Assembly (NCBI RefSeq): GCF_008016455.1
Contig: NZ_SAXU01000001.1
Location: 248,001-312,000 of the forward strand
Source of the DNA: Brachyspira aalborgi
GTDB taxonomy: Bacteria > Spirochaetota > Brachyspiria > Brachyspirales > Brachyspiraceae
DNA length: 64,000 bases
Direction: 5' to 3'
Numbering within the stretch: the stretch's first letter is position 1; every line of letters begins with the position of its first letter. Of the stretch, positions 28,139 to 37,495 are shown in pieces. Made by a program: the position numbers and the translations under genes. Under the pieces are notes generated by a model, which saw only the letters and a list, made by a program, of their open reading frames with translations, ran no database searches and was not told the origin of the DNA.

Positions 28139-28846
28139 ATGGAAACTATAGCGATAATCGGAGCAATGGACTCTGAAATAACAAACTTAAAAAGCAAAAT
28201 CGAAAATATAGAAGAGATAGAAATAGCGGGAATTATTTTCTATAAAGGAAAATTATGCGATAAAGATATAGTTTTATTAAAATCGGGAGTTGGAAAAGTC
28301 AATTCTGCTGTAGTGACTACGATAGCGATAGAAATATTTAAAGCAAAAAAAATAATATTTACGGGAGTTGCTGGCTCTTGCAATCCTAATTACGATATAG
28401 CCGATATTGTAATTTCAAAAGATTTAATAGAACATGATTTTGATACAAGCGCTTTAGACGGAGACGAATTAACCGTTTTAGTTAAAGGCTATGATAAAAA
28501 TTATTATCCTGCCGACAAATATTTAATTGAGCTTGCAAAATCGTCCGCCGAAAAAGTTATTAAAAATAATAAAGTTTATATAGATACTATTGCTACGGGA
28601 GACCAATTTATAGGAGATGGTGCGAAAGTAAAATATATAAGAGATAAGTTTAAAGCGGGAGCTATAGAAATGGAAGGCGCTTCGGTTGGACATGTCGCTT
28701 TAATGTTTAAAACTCCTTTTGTAGTTATTCGTTCTCTATCGGATAAAGCGGATAGTAACGCGATAGTCGATTTTCCTAAATTCGTAGTTGAAGCTTCGGA
28801 GAATTCGACAAAAATAGTAATTGAAATGCTAAAAAATATGAAATAA
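28139..28846 (+). CDS. mtnN: 5'-methylthioadenosine/S-adenosylhomocysteine nucleosidase
   Basis: The 235-residue protein matches the MTA/SAH nucleosidase family: IAIIGAMDSEI at the N-terminus, GVGKVNSA, FTGVAGSCNP, a GDQFIG loop, and AIEMEGASVGHVA carrying the catalytic glutamates. It cleaves methylthioadenosine and S-adenosylhomocysteine to adenine and the thioribose sugars, which recycles methyl-donor by-products and can feed autoinducer-2 synthesis. The ATG follows an AAGGA site at good spacing. It is preceded by rnpB and followed 91 nt later by ptsI on the same strand. Confidence 0.97.
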   Translation: METIAIIGAMDSEITNLKSKIENIEEIEIAGIIFYKGKLCDKDIVLLKSGVGKVNSAVVTTIAIEIFKAKKIIFTGVAGSCNPNYDIADIVISKDLIEHDFDTSALDGDELTVLVKGYDKNYYPADKYLIELAKSSAEKVIKNNKVYIDTIATGDQFIGDGAKVKYIRDKFKAGAIEMEGASVGHVALMFKTPFVVIRSLSDKADSNAIVDFPKFVVEASENSTKIVIEMLKNMK

Positions 28847-28937
28847 CTTAAATCTATTAAAATTTACTATTGAAAATATTATTATTTATAATATAATTTT
28901 CATATCGTAAAAATAAATTATCGTATATCGGAGAATT

Positions 28938-30722
28938 ATGCGAGATAAAAGAACCATATTAAACGGACATGGAGTAGGCGATTATGTGTCTATAGGAAAT
29001 TCTTTTTTACATGTGGATTCGCTTGATATTCCTATATACAAAATAGAAAAAGAAGATATTGAAGAAGAATATAAAAGATTAGACTTTGCAATAGATAAAT
29101 CGGTAAAAGAAATAGAAGATATGCAAAAACATGCGGATAATAATATTAAAAATATTTTATCAATGCATATATTAATGCTTAAAGATAGAGTTATTATAGA
29201 GCGGATTAAAAACGAAATAAAAGAAACATTATATAACGCGGAATATATATACGATAATATAGTTTCTGAATATTTGGATAAATTATCTTCTTTCAGCGAT
29301 AAAACTTTATCGGAGAGAGCGAGCGATATTGTAGATATAAAATCGAGAGTTATAAAAAATTTGATTCAGCCATTTTCGGAAAATTCTAATCAAATTCCCG
29401 AAGATTGCATAGTTATAGCGAAAACTCTAAAGCCGAGCGATGTTTTAAAATTTAACGCTATGGGAGTTAATGGTTTTATAGTAGAAAGCGGAGGTTTTAC
29501 TTCGCATGCTTCTATACTTGCAAAATCTTTTGGAATAACGGCAATATTTAATGTTTCGGATATTTTAAATAAAATAAAAAACGGAAAAAAAGTAATTGTC
29601 GATTGTAGAAGTAATATAGTTATAATAAATCCGAGCAAAAAAGATATAGAAAATTATACGATACTAACCGAAAACATAAAAAAGTATAAAGAGCAATCGA
29701 TAATAGATATTAAAGAAAAAGCGATAACAAAAGACGGAATAGAAATAAAAGTAAACGCCAATATAGATATTCCCGAAGAAACCGAAAGTTTGTTAAAATA
29801 CGAAATTGATTCTATAGGTTTATACAGAACGGAATTTTTATATATTTTTTCCGACATAAATGAAAATGAGAATTCGGTTTTTCCAAGCGAAGAGGTTCAA
29901 TTTAAAGTATATAAAAATATAGCTTCTAAAATAAAAGGAAAAATTATTATAAGAACTTTAGATATAGGCGGCGATAAAATGTCGCCCGCTTTGGGTTTAA
30001 TGGATTTTAAGAAAGAAGATAATCCTTTTTTGGGATGGCGAGCTATAAGATTCTGTTTATCAAATAAAAATGTGTTTAAAGAGCAGTTAAAGGCGCTTTT
30101 AAGAGCTTCCGCTTTTGGCGATATTGAAATAATGATTCCTATGATAAGCGTTTTGGAAGAATTTACGGAAACTAAAAAATTTATTGAAGAGATAAAATTA
30201 GAACTTAAAAATGAAAATGTAGAGTTTAACGAAAATATAAAAATCGGCGCTTTAATAGAAACTCCTTCGGCTGCGATTATTATGGATTTAATAGTTAAAG
30301 AAGCGGATTTTATTTCTATTGGCACAAATGATTTAGTTCAATATATGATGGCTTGCGATAGAACTAACGAAAAATTAAGCGGATTATATAATCCTATAGA
30401 TATATCGGTTTTGAGAATGTTAAAACATATAATAGATGTAACTAATAAAGCGAATAAAAAAGTCGCTATATGCGGAGAGATGGGAAGCGTATCTAAATAT
30501 GCGCCCGTTTTATTAGGGCTTGGAATAAGAGAGATTTCAATGTCTATTACTTCTATAGCTAAAATAAAAAATACAATTAGAGCCGTTTCAATTAAAGAAT
30601 GCGAAGATTTGATAAACGCGATGCTTGAGAAAAACGACAATAATTTTTCAAAATCGATTTTAAATAGTTTTATGAATAAAATAAATATTAAAAATTATGA
30701 ATATATAGTAGAAGGTAATTAA
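28938..30722 (+). CDS. ptsI: Phosphoenolpyruvate-protein phosphotransferase (enzyme I)
   Basis: The 594-residue protein has the enzyme I layout: an N-terminal HPr-binding helical domain, a phosphohistidine domain with GGFTSHASILAKSFG (His190), and a PEP-binding TIM barrel with GLYRTEFLY, ISIGTNDLVQY and AICGEMG (Cys512). It moves phosphate from PEP to HPr, the first step of the sugar phosphotransferase system. The start ATG has a GGAG site. A lipoprotein gene begins within the stop codon (TAATG), so the two are translationally coupled, which is unusual for ptsI. The partner HPr is encoded elsewhere in the window on the opposite strand. Confidence 0.97.
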   Translation: MRDKRTILNGHGVGDYVSIGNSFLHVDSLDIPIYKIEKEDIEEEYKRLDFAIDKSVKEIEDMQKHADNNIKNILSMHILMLKDRVIIERIKNEIKETLYNAEYIYDNIVSEYLDKLSSFSDKTLSERASDIVDIKSRVIKNLIQPFSENSNQIPEDCIVIAKTLKPSDVLKFNAMGVNGFIVESGGFTSHASILAKSFGITAIFNVSDILNKIKNGKKVIVDCRSNIVIINPSKKDIENYTILTENIKKYKEQSIIDIKEKAITKDGIEIKVNANIDIPEETESLLKYEIDSIGLYRTEFLYIFSDINENENSVFPSEEVQFKVYKNIASKIKGKIIIRTLDIGGDKMSPALGLMDFKKEDNPFLGWRAIRFCLSNKNVFKEQLKALLRASAFGDIEIMIPMISVLEEFTETKKFIEEIKLELKNENVEFNENIKIGALIETPSAAIIMDLIVKEADFISIGTNDLVQYMMACDRTNEKLSGLYNPIDISVLRMLKHIIDVTNKANKKVAICGEMGSVSKYAPVLLGLGIREISMSITSIAKIKNTIRAVSIKECEDLINAMLEKNDNNFSKSILNSFMNKINIKNYEYIVEGN

Positions 30723-32161
30723 TGCGAAAAATAAATTATTTAATTATTATATCGTTTGTTATAATGTTTGTATTATCTTGTAAAGTAAAAGATTCTATAG
30801 ACGAAATGCAAAAATTAAGAACGATAGAAAAAACCGAAGATTATGGAGCTTTAAGCGATTTTTTAAAATCTCTTCCAAAAAATCAGCAGGAAAACGCTCA
30901 AACTCCTTATAATGAAATAAACACTTTTCTAAAAGGAAGAAATGAAATACTTGCTTCAAATTATAAAGAAGGTTTTGAAACTTTGGCGAGATTTTTATTT
31001 ACCTATCCATCGAGTTATTATGAAAGCGAGGCTTCTTATTTGCTTGGGCAGGCTTTAATTTATATGATAGAAAATAATCCTTTATATGTCGAAGAATTTT
31101 ACAAAAAATTAATATCGGAAGGAATAACGGAAGGCGAGGACAATAAAGAAGTTAGTTTAACAAATCAAACTAACGCTTTAAAAAATATTTATAGTCAAAT
31201 GGGAATAATAGAAAAAAACGGCAAATATTCTTTTAACGGTTATGTTTTCGATAGAATAATTCAAGACAGCGAAAGCGCATTTCCTTTAAAAGATTTCGCT
31301 TATTATTTTAGCGTAAGGCATAGATTTAAAAATATTTTATCAAAAGAAGATAAAGAAAGTTTTATAACGAATGTTAATTATTTAAAAAGATTTTCCGACA
31401 GATATAGAACGAGCGTTTTACAAGAAAATATATTAAATAATAAATCTTATTTTCCCGATTCCTTGCCTTTTCAATTAAGTCAAAGAGAAAAATTGGATTA
31501 CGACAATACGGTTAAAACCGTGAGAGAGAGAATTGAAAAAATAAACCCCGCTTTTGAAGAAGATTATTATATAATTGGAAACGGAATAATAATAAGAGAT
31601 AGAATTCCCGCGATAGACGGAAATGAAAATCAATTATTTAAATTATATAATTATGATTTTGTAAATGTGCTTAATAAAACTAATGTTTATAATGCAAAAG
31701 ACAGACAAAGAGAAGATTGGGCTTTAGTGCGATACGATACTTATTACGGTCCAATAATAGGATGGAGTTATTTAAGATATATGACGAATAATTTTCAAAA
31801 TATAGACAAAGTATTTGAAAGTTATAAATCGGCTATGAATCATTATAAGAATTACGATTATTTAAAATCTGCAGATTATTTTTCTTATGTTTTGAGTCAG
31901 CCCGAAACGAATTATTTTACAGACAAATCAGTTTATTTTTTATGGAAGGTAAATAATAAAATAGGGGAGCTTGTAAGTTCTAAAAATAATCCTTATTACG
32001 ATTATGTTTTAAATTATCCGAAATATTTTTATTATAATACAAACAATTCCACTCTTCATAGTTCGACTTTGCTTTATAATTATTTAATTAAAATAATGCC
32101 ATCAAATCCTTATAGATTTATTATAAGCGGAGATAGCGAAGCGGAATATTCAGTCGATTAA
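30722..32161 (+). CDS. Lipoprotein with TPR-like and SH3-like regions
   Basis: The 479-residue protein starts with a signal peptide and lipobox MFVLSC (Cys20). The first half is helical with TPR-like spacing (for example NTFLKGRNEILASNYKEGFE). Residues about 285-355 resemble a bacterial SH3 domain: DRIPAIDG, a LYNYDFVNVLNKTNVY strand, and WALVRYDTYYGPIIGWSYLRYM, a typical closing strand. Such domains often bind cell-wall peptides. The start codon overlaps the ptsI stop by one base. The protein is probably anchored in the envelope with a structural or wall-sensing role; no named family is recognised. Confidence 0.75.
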   Translation: MRKINYLIIISFVIMFVLSCKVKDSIDEMQKLRTIEKTEDYGALSDFLKSLPKNQQENAQTPYNEINTFLKGRNEILASNYKEGFETLARFLFTYPSSYYESEASYLLGQALIYMIENNPLYVEEFYKKLISEGITEGEDNKEVSLTNQTNALKNIYSQMGIIEKNGKYSFNGYVFDRIIQDSESAFPLKDFAYYFSVRHRFKNILSKEDKESFITNVNYLKRFSDRYRTSVLQENILNNKSYFPDSLPFQLSQREKLDYDNTVKTVRERIEKINPAFEEDYYIIGNGIIIRDRIPAIDGNENQLFKLYNYDFVNVLNKTNVYNAKDRQREDWALVRYDTYYGPIIGWSYLRYMTNNFQNIDKVFESYKSAMNHYKNYDYLKSADYFSYVLSQPETNYFTDKSVYFLWKVNNKIGELVSSKNNPYYDYVLNYPKYFYYNTNNSTLHSSTLLYNYLIKIMPSNPYRFIISGDSEAEYSVD

Positions 32162-32205
32162 AAATAAAATATAAAACAAAATAAAAAAACAAAAATAATA
32201 AAAAA

Positions 32206-32240
32206 ATAAAGCCCTATATTTTTTATATAAGGCTTTTATT
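32206..32240. terminator. Bidirectional terminator between convergent genes
   Basis: A stem formed by ATAAAGCC and GGCTTTTAT has an AT-rich inner stem (CTATAT with ATATAA) and is flanked by A- and T-rich tracts on both sides. It lies between the convergent lipoprotein and pta genes and could stop transcription from either side. Confidence 0.75.
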
Positions 32241-32263
32241 TTATAATTTAAAATATTATTTAA

Positions 32264-33262
32264 TTATTGTAATGAAGTTAAAACCGACAAATCCGCTATA
32301 TCTTGAGCCGAACAACCTCTAGATAAATCGTTCGCGGGCTTTGCTATTCCTTGAAGCATAGGACCTATAGCCGTGCATTTTCCTACTCTTTGAGCTATTT
32401 TATATCCTATATTTCCTGCATTCAAATTTGGGAATATAAGAACATTAGCGTTTCCTTTTACTTTTGAGTTTGGCGCTTTTTGTTCGCCTACTTTAGGAAC
32501 TATAGCCGCGTCAAATTGCAACTCTCCGTCAAAAACAAAATTTACATTTCTTGAGTCTAAAATCTTTTTCGCTTCAATAACTTTATCGACAGATTCATGT
32601 TGAGCCGAGCCTTTTGTAGAAAACGAAAGTAGCGCCACTCTCGGGTCTTTTCCCGTCATTGTCTTAAAAGATTCCGCTGTAGATTCCGCAATGTCCGCTA
32701 ACTGTTCGGCGTTAGGGTCGGGTATAACGGCGCAATCCGCGAAGCATGCGATTCCGTCATCAAATAAAGCTTTATCGGGACTTTCAATAAAGAATGTGCT
32801 TGAAAGCGTTTTTATTCCTTGTTTTAATCCGATTAAAAATAAAGCCGCTCTTAACATTTCGCCCGTAGCGTAAACCGCTCCTCCAACCATTCCGTCCGCT
32901 CCGTTGTCGGCAAGAATAGCCGCTCCCGTATAAACGGAATTATAAACGATTAACTCTTTAGCTTGGTCTTTAGTCATTCCTTTTTTTTCTCTCTTCTTAA
33001 AAAGCATTTCGATATAGCTTTCGGTTTTATATTCGGTTTTTGGGTCGAATATTCTTGCAAAATCGTCAATCTCTAAAGAATTTTCTTTCGCCAAAGATTC
33101 GATTTTAGCCTTATCTCCCAAAAGTATAACACTTTTTGCAAGCTTTTCTTTTTTTAATATTACCGCCGCTTTAACATGCCTTTCGTCATAACCTTCGGCA
33201 AGCACGATAGTTTTGGGATTAGCTTTAACTTTTTCCCTTAAATTGTCCATAAAAGATGCCAT
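32264..33262 (-). CDS. pta: Phosphate acetyltransferase
   Basis: The 332-residue protein aligns throughout with the short Pta family: IVLAEGYDERHVKAA, ADNGADGMVGGAVYATGEMLR, CAVIPDPNAEQLADIA, ALLSFSTKGSA, FDGELQFDAAIVP and NAGNIGYKIAQR. It interconverts acetyl-CoA and acetyl phosphate, giving ATP and acetate with acetate kinase during fermentation. No ackA is adjacent. It is a single-gene unit facing the lipoprotein gene across a bidirectional terminator. Confidence 0.97.
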   Translation of the reverse strand: MASFMDNLREKVKANPKTIVLAEGYDERHVKAAVILKKEKLAKSVILLGDKAKIESLAKENSLEIDDFARIFDPKTEYKTESYIEMLFKKREKKGMTKDQAKELIVYNSVYTGAAILADNGADGMVGGAVYATGEMLRAALFLIGLKQGIKTLSSTFFIESPDKALFDDGIACFADCAVIPDPNAEQLADIAESTAESFKTMTGKDPRVALLSFSTKGSAQHESVDKVIEAKKILDSRNVNFVFDGELQFDAAIVPKVGEQKAPNSKVKGNANVLIFPNLNAGNIGYKIAQRVGKCTAIGPMLQGIAKPANDLSRGCSAQDIADLSVLTSLQ

Positions 33263-33417
33263 AATAAAACCCCTTTAAAAATTTTAATAATATTAATATT
33301 TTATTATAAAAATTATATTATTGCAATCTTTATTAAAAAAAAATAATACTTTTATAATCGTTTAATTATTGATTTAAATTTATGTTTATTCTAAAATTAA
33401 AATTAAACGGAGTAATT

Positions 33418-33690
33418 ATGTTTTATAAATTTTATAAAATTAAAGAAGTTAAACCAAAACCCGATATGAAACTTTTAATACAATTTGAAAACGGAATATT
33501 TAAAATATACGATGTTAAACAATTACTTGAAAAATTCAAAAATTTTGAAGCGTTAGAAGACGAAATTTTATTTAATCTTGTAAAAATTGACGCTCATGGT
33601 TATGGTGTTTATTGGAATGATTATCTCGATATTAGTTGCAATGAATTATGGCATAACGGAAAAGAAATAGACTTAAAAAATATTAAATAA
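33418..33690 (+). CDS. DUF2442-family protein (90 aa)
   Basis: The protein MFYKFYKIKEVKPKPDMKLL has the DUF2442 pattern: a strand that ends in a conserved FENGIFKIYDV and later a GYGVYWNDYLDISCNELW segment. The ATG at 33418 is chosen because CGGAG lies 5 nt upstream; an in-frame ATG at 33382 has no such site. DUF2442 proteins often accompany toxin-like or DUF4160 proteins, but no partner gene is next to this one. Its role is unknown. Confidence 0.8.
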   Translation: MFYKFYKIKEVKPKPDMKLLIQFENGIFKIYDVKQLLEKFKNFEALEDEILFNLVKIDAHGYGVYWNDYLDISCNELWHNGKEIDLKNIK

Positions 33691-33704
33691 AAATTATAAA
33701 ATAA

Positions 33705-33741
33705 AAATCGGACAGAGGAATTATTTTCCAATGCCCGATTT
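33705..33741. terminator. Hairpin terminator between convergent genes
   Basis: AAATCGG (33705-33711) and CCGATTT (33735-33741) can pair, with an inner GGAA/TTCC stem. It sits between the DUF2442 gene and the convergent lipoprotein fragment. The trailing T tract is weak, so the call is moderate. Confidence 0.5.
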
Positions 33742-33759
33742 ATAATTATCTTAATATAT

Positions 33760-34215
33760 TTACGATGCGGATTTGAACTCTAAAGTATAAGTTACATCGG
33801 CGCATTCATAGAAGCCCGTAATTCCTTTCCATAAATATCTTATAGTATAATCTTTTTTCTCGCCTCTTTTAAGCGTAAAATTATTATTAATACTCATATC
33901 GCTAAAAGTATTTTGATTTCTTTTACTATATATTTCAAAAGCTCCTTTATCGTCATTATATAGAAGAGTAATTTTTTGAGAACCGCTTTGAGCAATCCAA
34001 CCGCTTCCGTCTCTTCCAAAACCTCCCGTATCTGCATAAATCGTATTCAAATTATACTTCGCTATATCAGAGCCTAATTCTATATAAACATCCTTATTTC
34101 TTATATCTTCAACTTCAAAAGTTTGAGAACCCGATAAATTTACTTGCTCATTCCAATCTAATTTAAGCAAATCTTCATAAGGCGTTATTCCGCCGACATC
34201 GTTCATACTTGCCAA
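33760..34215 (-). CDS. C-terminal part of a split lipoprotein
   Basis: The open frame of 151 residues starts at a TTG and has no signal peptide and no ribosome binding site. It is in the same reading frame as the lipoprotein gene just upstream and separated from it by a single TAA plus one TAT codon. Read through, the two make one 572-residue lipoprotein. The sequence is beta-rich and ends FYECADVTYTLEFKSAS. It is therefore best seen as the stranded C-terminal domain of that gene, although expression as a separate chain cannot be excluded. Confidence 0.55.
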   Translation of the reverse strand: MASMNDVGGITPYEDLLKLDWNEQVNLSGSQTFEVEDIRNKDVYIELGSDIAKYNLNTIYADTGGFGRDGSGWIAQSGSQKITLLYNDDKGAFEIYSKRNQNTFSDMSINNNFTLKRGEKKDYTIRYLWKGITGFYECADVTYTLEFKSAS

Positions 34216-34218
34216 ATA

Positions 34219-35481
34219 TTAAATTCCGCTCGGAAAACTATCGTCATAAATCGCTGCGCCAATTTTATAATTGTAAAATCCGACAGACCTTTTAAGATTT
34301 CCCGATAGATAAACATTATAATGCCAAGAATAAGCTTTTATACTTTTAAAACTTTTAGCCGTAACGGTTATTATATCTTTTGTTATCTCGCCGTCATCTT
34401 CGATAATTCCGCCTCCGCCGCTGCCATTATTGATATAATCGTCTACATTTCCGCCAGGAGGAACTACTATAGTAATATTGGTTTGTATAGGAATATAAGG
34501 AGAGCGTCCAGGTTTTCCATAAGTCGCAATCGCTCTGCTCGTATCTCGGGCGTTATTTCCTTCAATTCTAGGTCCATATCTGCTATTATTACCGATTGAA
34601 TCTAAACACCATTGATACATTTCAATAGTTCCGTCAGATTTAAGTATTCCAACAGGGTCGTATTCGTAGAAATAAGAAGCGCCGTTAACTTTAAAACTTG
34701 CTTTACCGCCGCTATCTTTATCGATTTCATAGCCTAATTCAACGCTTCCCCAATTTACAGGAGCTTTAGGAGTTCCCGCGACATATTGTTTCCATTCTAC
34801 AGGAACTGCAAAACCAAATACTAATTTTGAATATTTATCTATAGCGATTAAATAATTATCAATATATACCAATCCCAAAGCCATTCCGTTAAATCTATAA
34901 AAATAAAATCTTTCAATTCTATTAGTTTTATTATATCTTGCATCGGGCTTAAAAAGAGGATTTCTGCCTTTATAAAGCCAATATTGAACGGAATTAATAT
35001 TATTTCCCGCAGCCGAAGTGTTTGGTCCATTATAAGAATATGATTTTTCTCTAGCATTTCCTAAACTCCAACCTCCGTTAACTAATTTATAAGAAGGTCT
35101 ATTATTTCCATCAAATGAAGCTTGTATAACCATATTATCAAAATTCATTGAAAATCTATAATTAGGGTCGTTCCATTCTCCATTTTGGAAAGGGTCTAAA
35201 TATACGGTTTTAGTAATAGTCATAGAACCATCGCTATTCGTTATAGTAGAACCTCCGCTATTTGTATTGCCGCCTTGATTTGTATCTCCGTTTTGATTCG
35301 TATCGCCTGGTTCTTCAGGTTCAAAATCGTCAGGCAAATCGCCGCCGCCAATATATCCTGCATTAGCGTTTAAATTCTTATTATAATAATATCTTGGGTT
35401 GAAACGGCTACCGCATGAATATATTAACATAAAAACCGCTACTATAAGCAAAATAAATAAATATATTTTTTTAATTTTCAT
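34219..35481 (-). CDS. Lipoprotein, probably truncated by an in-frame stop
   Basis: The 420-residue protein has a signal peptide with lipobox LIYSC (Cys23), followed by a low-complexity stretch of G, N, T and P residues (about residues 47-80) and a beta-rich body. It ends FPSGI at a TAA. The same frame continues directly downstream for another 150 codons. A glycine- and N-rich spacer and no membrane helix suggest a surface lipoprotein. A good AAGGATG site precedes the ATG. I do not recognise the family. The likely history is a point mutation that created the stop in a longer ancestral gene. Confidence 0.75.
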   Translation of the reverse strand: MKIKKIYLFILLIVAVFMLIYSCGSRFNPRYYYNKNLNANAGYIGGGDLPDDFEPEEPGDTNQNGDTNQGGNTNSGGSTITNSDGSMTITKTVYLDPFQNGEWNDPNYRFSMNFDNMVIQASFDGNNRPSYKLVNGGWSLGNAREKSYSYNGPNTSAAGNNINSVQYWLYKGRNPLFKPDARYNKTNRIERFYFYRFNGMALGLVYIDNYLIAIDKYSKLVFGFAVPVEWKQYVAGTPKAPVNWGSVELGYEIDKDSGGKASFKVNGASYFYEYDPVGILKSDGTIEMYQWCLDSIGNNSRYGPRIEGNNARDTSRAIATYGKPGRSPYIPIQTNITIVVPPGGNVDDYINNGSGGGGIIEDDGEITKDIITVTAKSFKSIKAYSWHYNVYLSGNLKRSVGFYNYKIGAAIYDDSFPSGI

Positions 35482-35525
35482 TTTTACATCCTTAAAATTT
35501 AATTTTATTTATTATAAATTATTAA

Positions 35526-36365
35526 TTAACCTCTAAATTGTAAACCTAAAGTTAAACCAAAATCTAATGAGTTTATATAATATGTAGGCATTGGCGTTTC
35601 GGTACTAAAATTAGGCTTTTGCGCTCCTTTTTTTATCATTTCAAGTAAACTATCGGGCATAGTTATGTATTTAGGTTTATATATATTAAATCTTGTATAT
35701 ATTCCCAAAACTACCTCGACTCTATCGTTTATAGGTTGATTATATTCTAACATTAATTTTATACTAAACATAACGGGATTCATATTTTTCTTCATAAAAT
35801 CGGTTACAATTATTTCCCCCACTTGTGGAAGAGTTATATTTGTAAAAACTGCGCTTAAATCCATATCCGAATAAGCCAAATATTCAGGCGAAGTATCGGC
35901 AATTAATTTACCGCCTAATTGAAGTCCTATAGCCATTCTGCTTTCTAAAAGATATAATTTGCTTCCTATTCCAAAACTTATTACGGGAGTATATTTAACA
36001 TTTATAAACATATTTGGATTTATTCCGTTTATTGTATTTCCAGCTACCAATCCTGTAAATCCGTTTCCAACTCCAATAGAAACATATAAACTCATTCCGC
36101 TGAATTTACTAAAATCGGATTTTTCTTTTCCAAACCATCTTTCCGCTCCAAATAAATATCCTAATTCCGCCTCGCCATCCATTGTATAACCGACAGCTCC
36201 TTTCATATAGGCAGCTCCCATTTTATTTAAATCTTCTTGACTAATTGAAGGAAGAGTTAACGAACCGTTGAAGTTGGCTCTCAATCCCCAAATAAAACCT
36301 TCCTCAAAGCTATATAAAATCGAAGTTATCATAAAAAGCATAACTACTAAAAATTTTCTATTCAT
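35526..36365 (-). CDS. Probable outer-membrane beta-barrel protein
   Basis: The 279-residue protein has a cleavable signal peptide (MNRKFLVVMLFMITSILYSF, cleavage near residue 20). The mature part consists of alternating hydrophobic strands rich in glycine and aromatic residues, such as YLFGAERWF, VSIGVGNGF and FGLTLGLQFRG at the C-terminus. That pattern fits a small outer-membrane barrel of the kind common in spirochaetes. A GAGGG site precedes the ATG. A promoter-like TTGACT and two overlapping TATAGT boxes lie upstream on the minus strand (36430-36435 and 36406-36416). It sits 45 nt upstream of the split lipoprotein gene and may be co-transcribed. Confidence 0.7.
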   Translation of the reverse strand: MNRKFLVVMLFMITSILYSFEEGFIWGLRANFNGSLTLPSISQEDLNKMGAAYMKGAVGYTMDGEAELGYLFGAERWFGKEKSDFSKFSGMSLYVSIGVGNGFTGLVAGNTINGINPNMFINVKYTPVISFGIGSKLYLLESRMAIGLQLGGKLIADTSPEYLAYSDMDLSAVFTNITLPQVGEIIVTDFMKKNMNPVMFSIKLMLEYNQPINDRVEVVLGIYTRFNIYKPKYITMPDSLLEMIKKGAQKPNFSTETPMPTYYINSLDFGLTLGLQFRG

Positions 36366-36672
36366 AAAAACATGCCCTCATTTTCAATAATTAATTATTA
36401 GTTAAACTATACTATATAATAATCGAATAAGTCAATAGCAATAATACATTTTTTTTAATAAATTTAGCGAAATTCTTAAAAAAAATAATAAAATGCCTTA
36501 TATTATAATACATTTCATACAAATTAATCGACATTTTTTATTAATTGTAGTTTTATTTATAGACATTTTTTAATTATTGTAGGATAAATCATATTTTATT
36601 TATTTTATAAAACAAGGCTTATAAATTAAAAAAATTTGTTTAATTATAAAATATAATAAAAAAGGATAATTT
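36366..36672. other. AT-rich divergent intergenic region
   Basis: This region lies between the divergent outer-membrane protein and radC genes. It carries a minus-strand promoter candidate (TTGACT at 36430-36435) and an imperfect direct repeat: a GACATTTTTT-ending-TTGTAG unit at 36529-36549 and again at 36561-36581. The repeat could be an operator, but it may only reflect AT richness. Confidence 0.5.
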
Positions 36673-37341
36673 ATGATTAATGATTTTGAAAATAGTTTAA
36701 TTGAAAATATTGATAATCAAAACGATAAAGAAAAAGAAATTATAAGTTTTCTTTTGTCAAATGGAATTTCTGCGGAAAAATCAAAAATGATAACCGAAAA
36801 ACTTTATTATAAATTTTATAATCTTTATAATATAGTCAACGCTTCTAAAAACGAACTTATAAAAATAAAAGGGCTTGGAAATAAAAGAGCGGATTTATTA
36901 AAAAGTTTGCCTAAAATTTTAGAATATTATTTATTAAGTCGTTTGAAATTATCAACTTTGCATTTTAATAAAAAAGATTTGATTGATTATCTGATTATAA
37001 AATTTGGAAAATTAAAATTTGAAGCTTTTTCAATAATTTGTTTAGATATAAATAAAAGATTTATTTCTATGGAGCAAATTTTTAGAGGAACTATAGATTC
37101 CGCTACAATTTACCCGAATGATTTAGTTGAAAAATCTTTATCTTTAGGTGCAAGTTATGTAATTATTTCGCATAATCATCCTTCGGGAATTTCAAAACCT
37201 TCAAAAGAAGATATAGAAATAACGAAAATTTTATATAAAGCCTTTTTAATAGTAAATATAAAAATGATAGACCATTTAATAATAGCGGGAGATTCAATTT
37301 ATAGTTTTAGAGAAAGCGGAATTTTAGACGATTTCAATTAA
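36673..37341 (+). CDS. radC: RadC-family JAB/MPN domain protein
   Basis: The 222-residue protein has a helix-hairpin-helix segment (KIKGLGNKRADLL) in the first third and a C-terminal JAB/MPN-like domain with the metal motif SHNHPSG (H167, H169) and D180. That is the RadC pattern. RadC proteins were once linked to DNA repair, but their real role is unresolved. The start follows an AAAGGA site. It is a single gene upstream of fliD with about 150 nt between them. Confidence 0.92.
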   Translation: MINDFENSLIENIDNQNDKEKEIISFLLSNGISAEKSKMITEKLYYKFYNLYNIVNASKNELIKIKGLGNKRADLLKSLPKILEYYLLSRLKLSTLHFNKKDLIDYLIIKFGKLKFEAFSIICLDINKRFISMEQIFRGTIDSATIYPNDLVEKSLSLGASYVIISHNHPSGISKPSKEDIEITKILYKAFLIVNIKMIDHLIIAGDSIYSFRESGILDDFN

Positions 37342-37495
37342 ATATATTATGTTAAATAACTAATAAAAATTTTTAGCTTTCCGAAAATTTGAATATAGTT
37401 TAAATTATTTTACGCAATGTATAAATTTTTAGTTTTTAATTTATAATATGTTTATTAAAAGTTTTAATTTATAAATTTTATTTGGAGATAATTAT

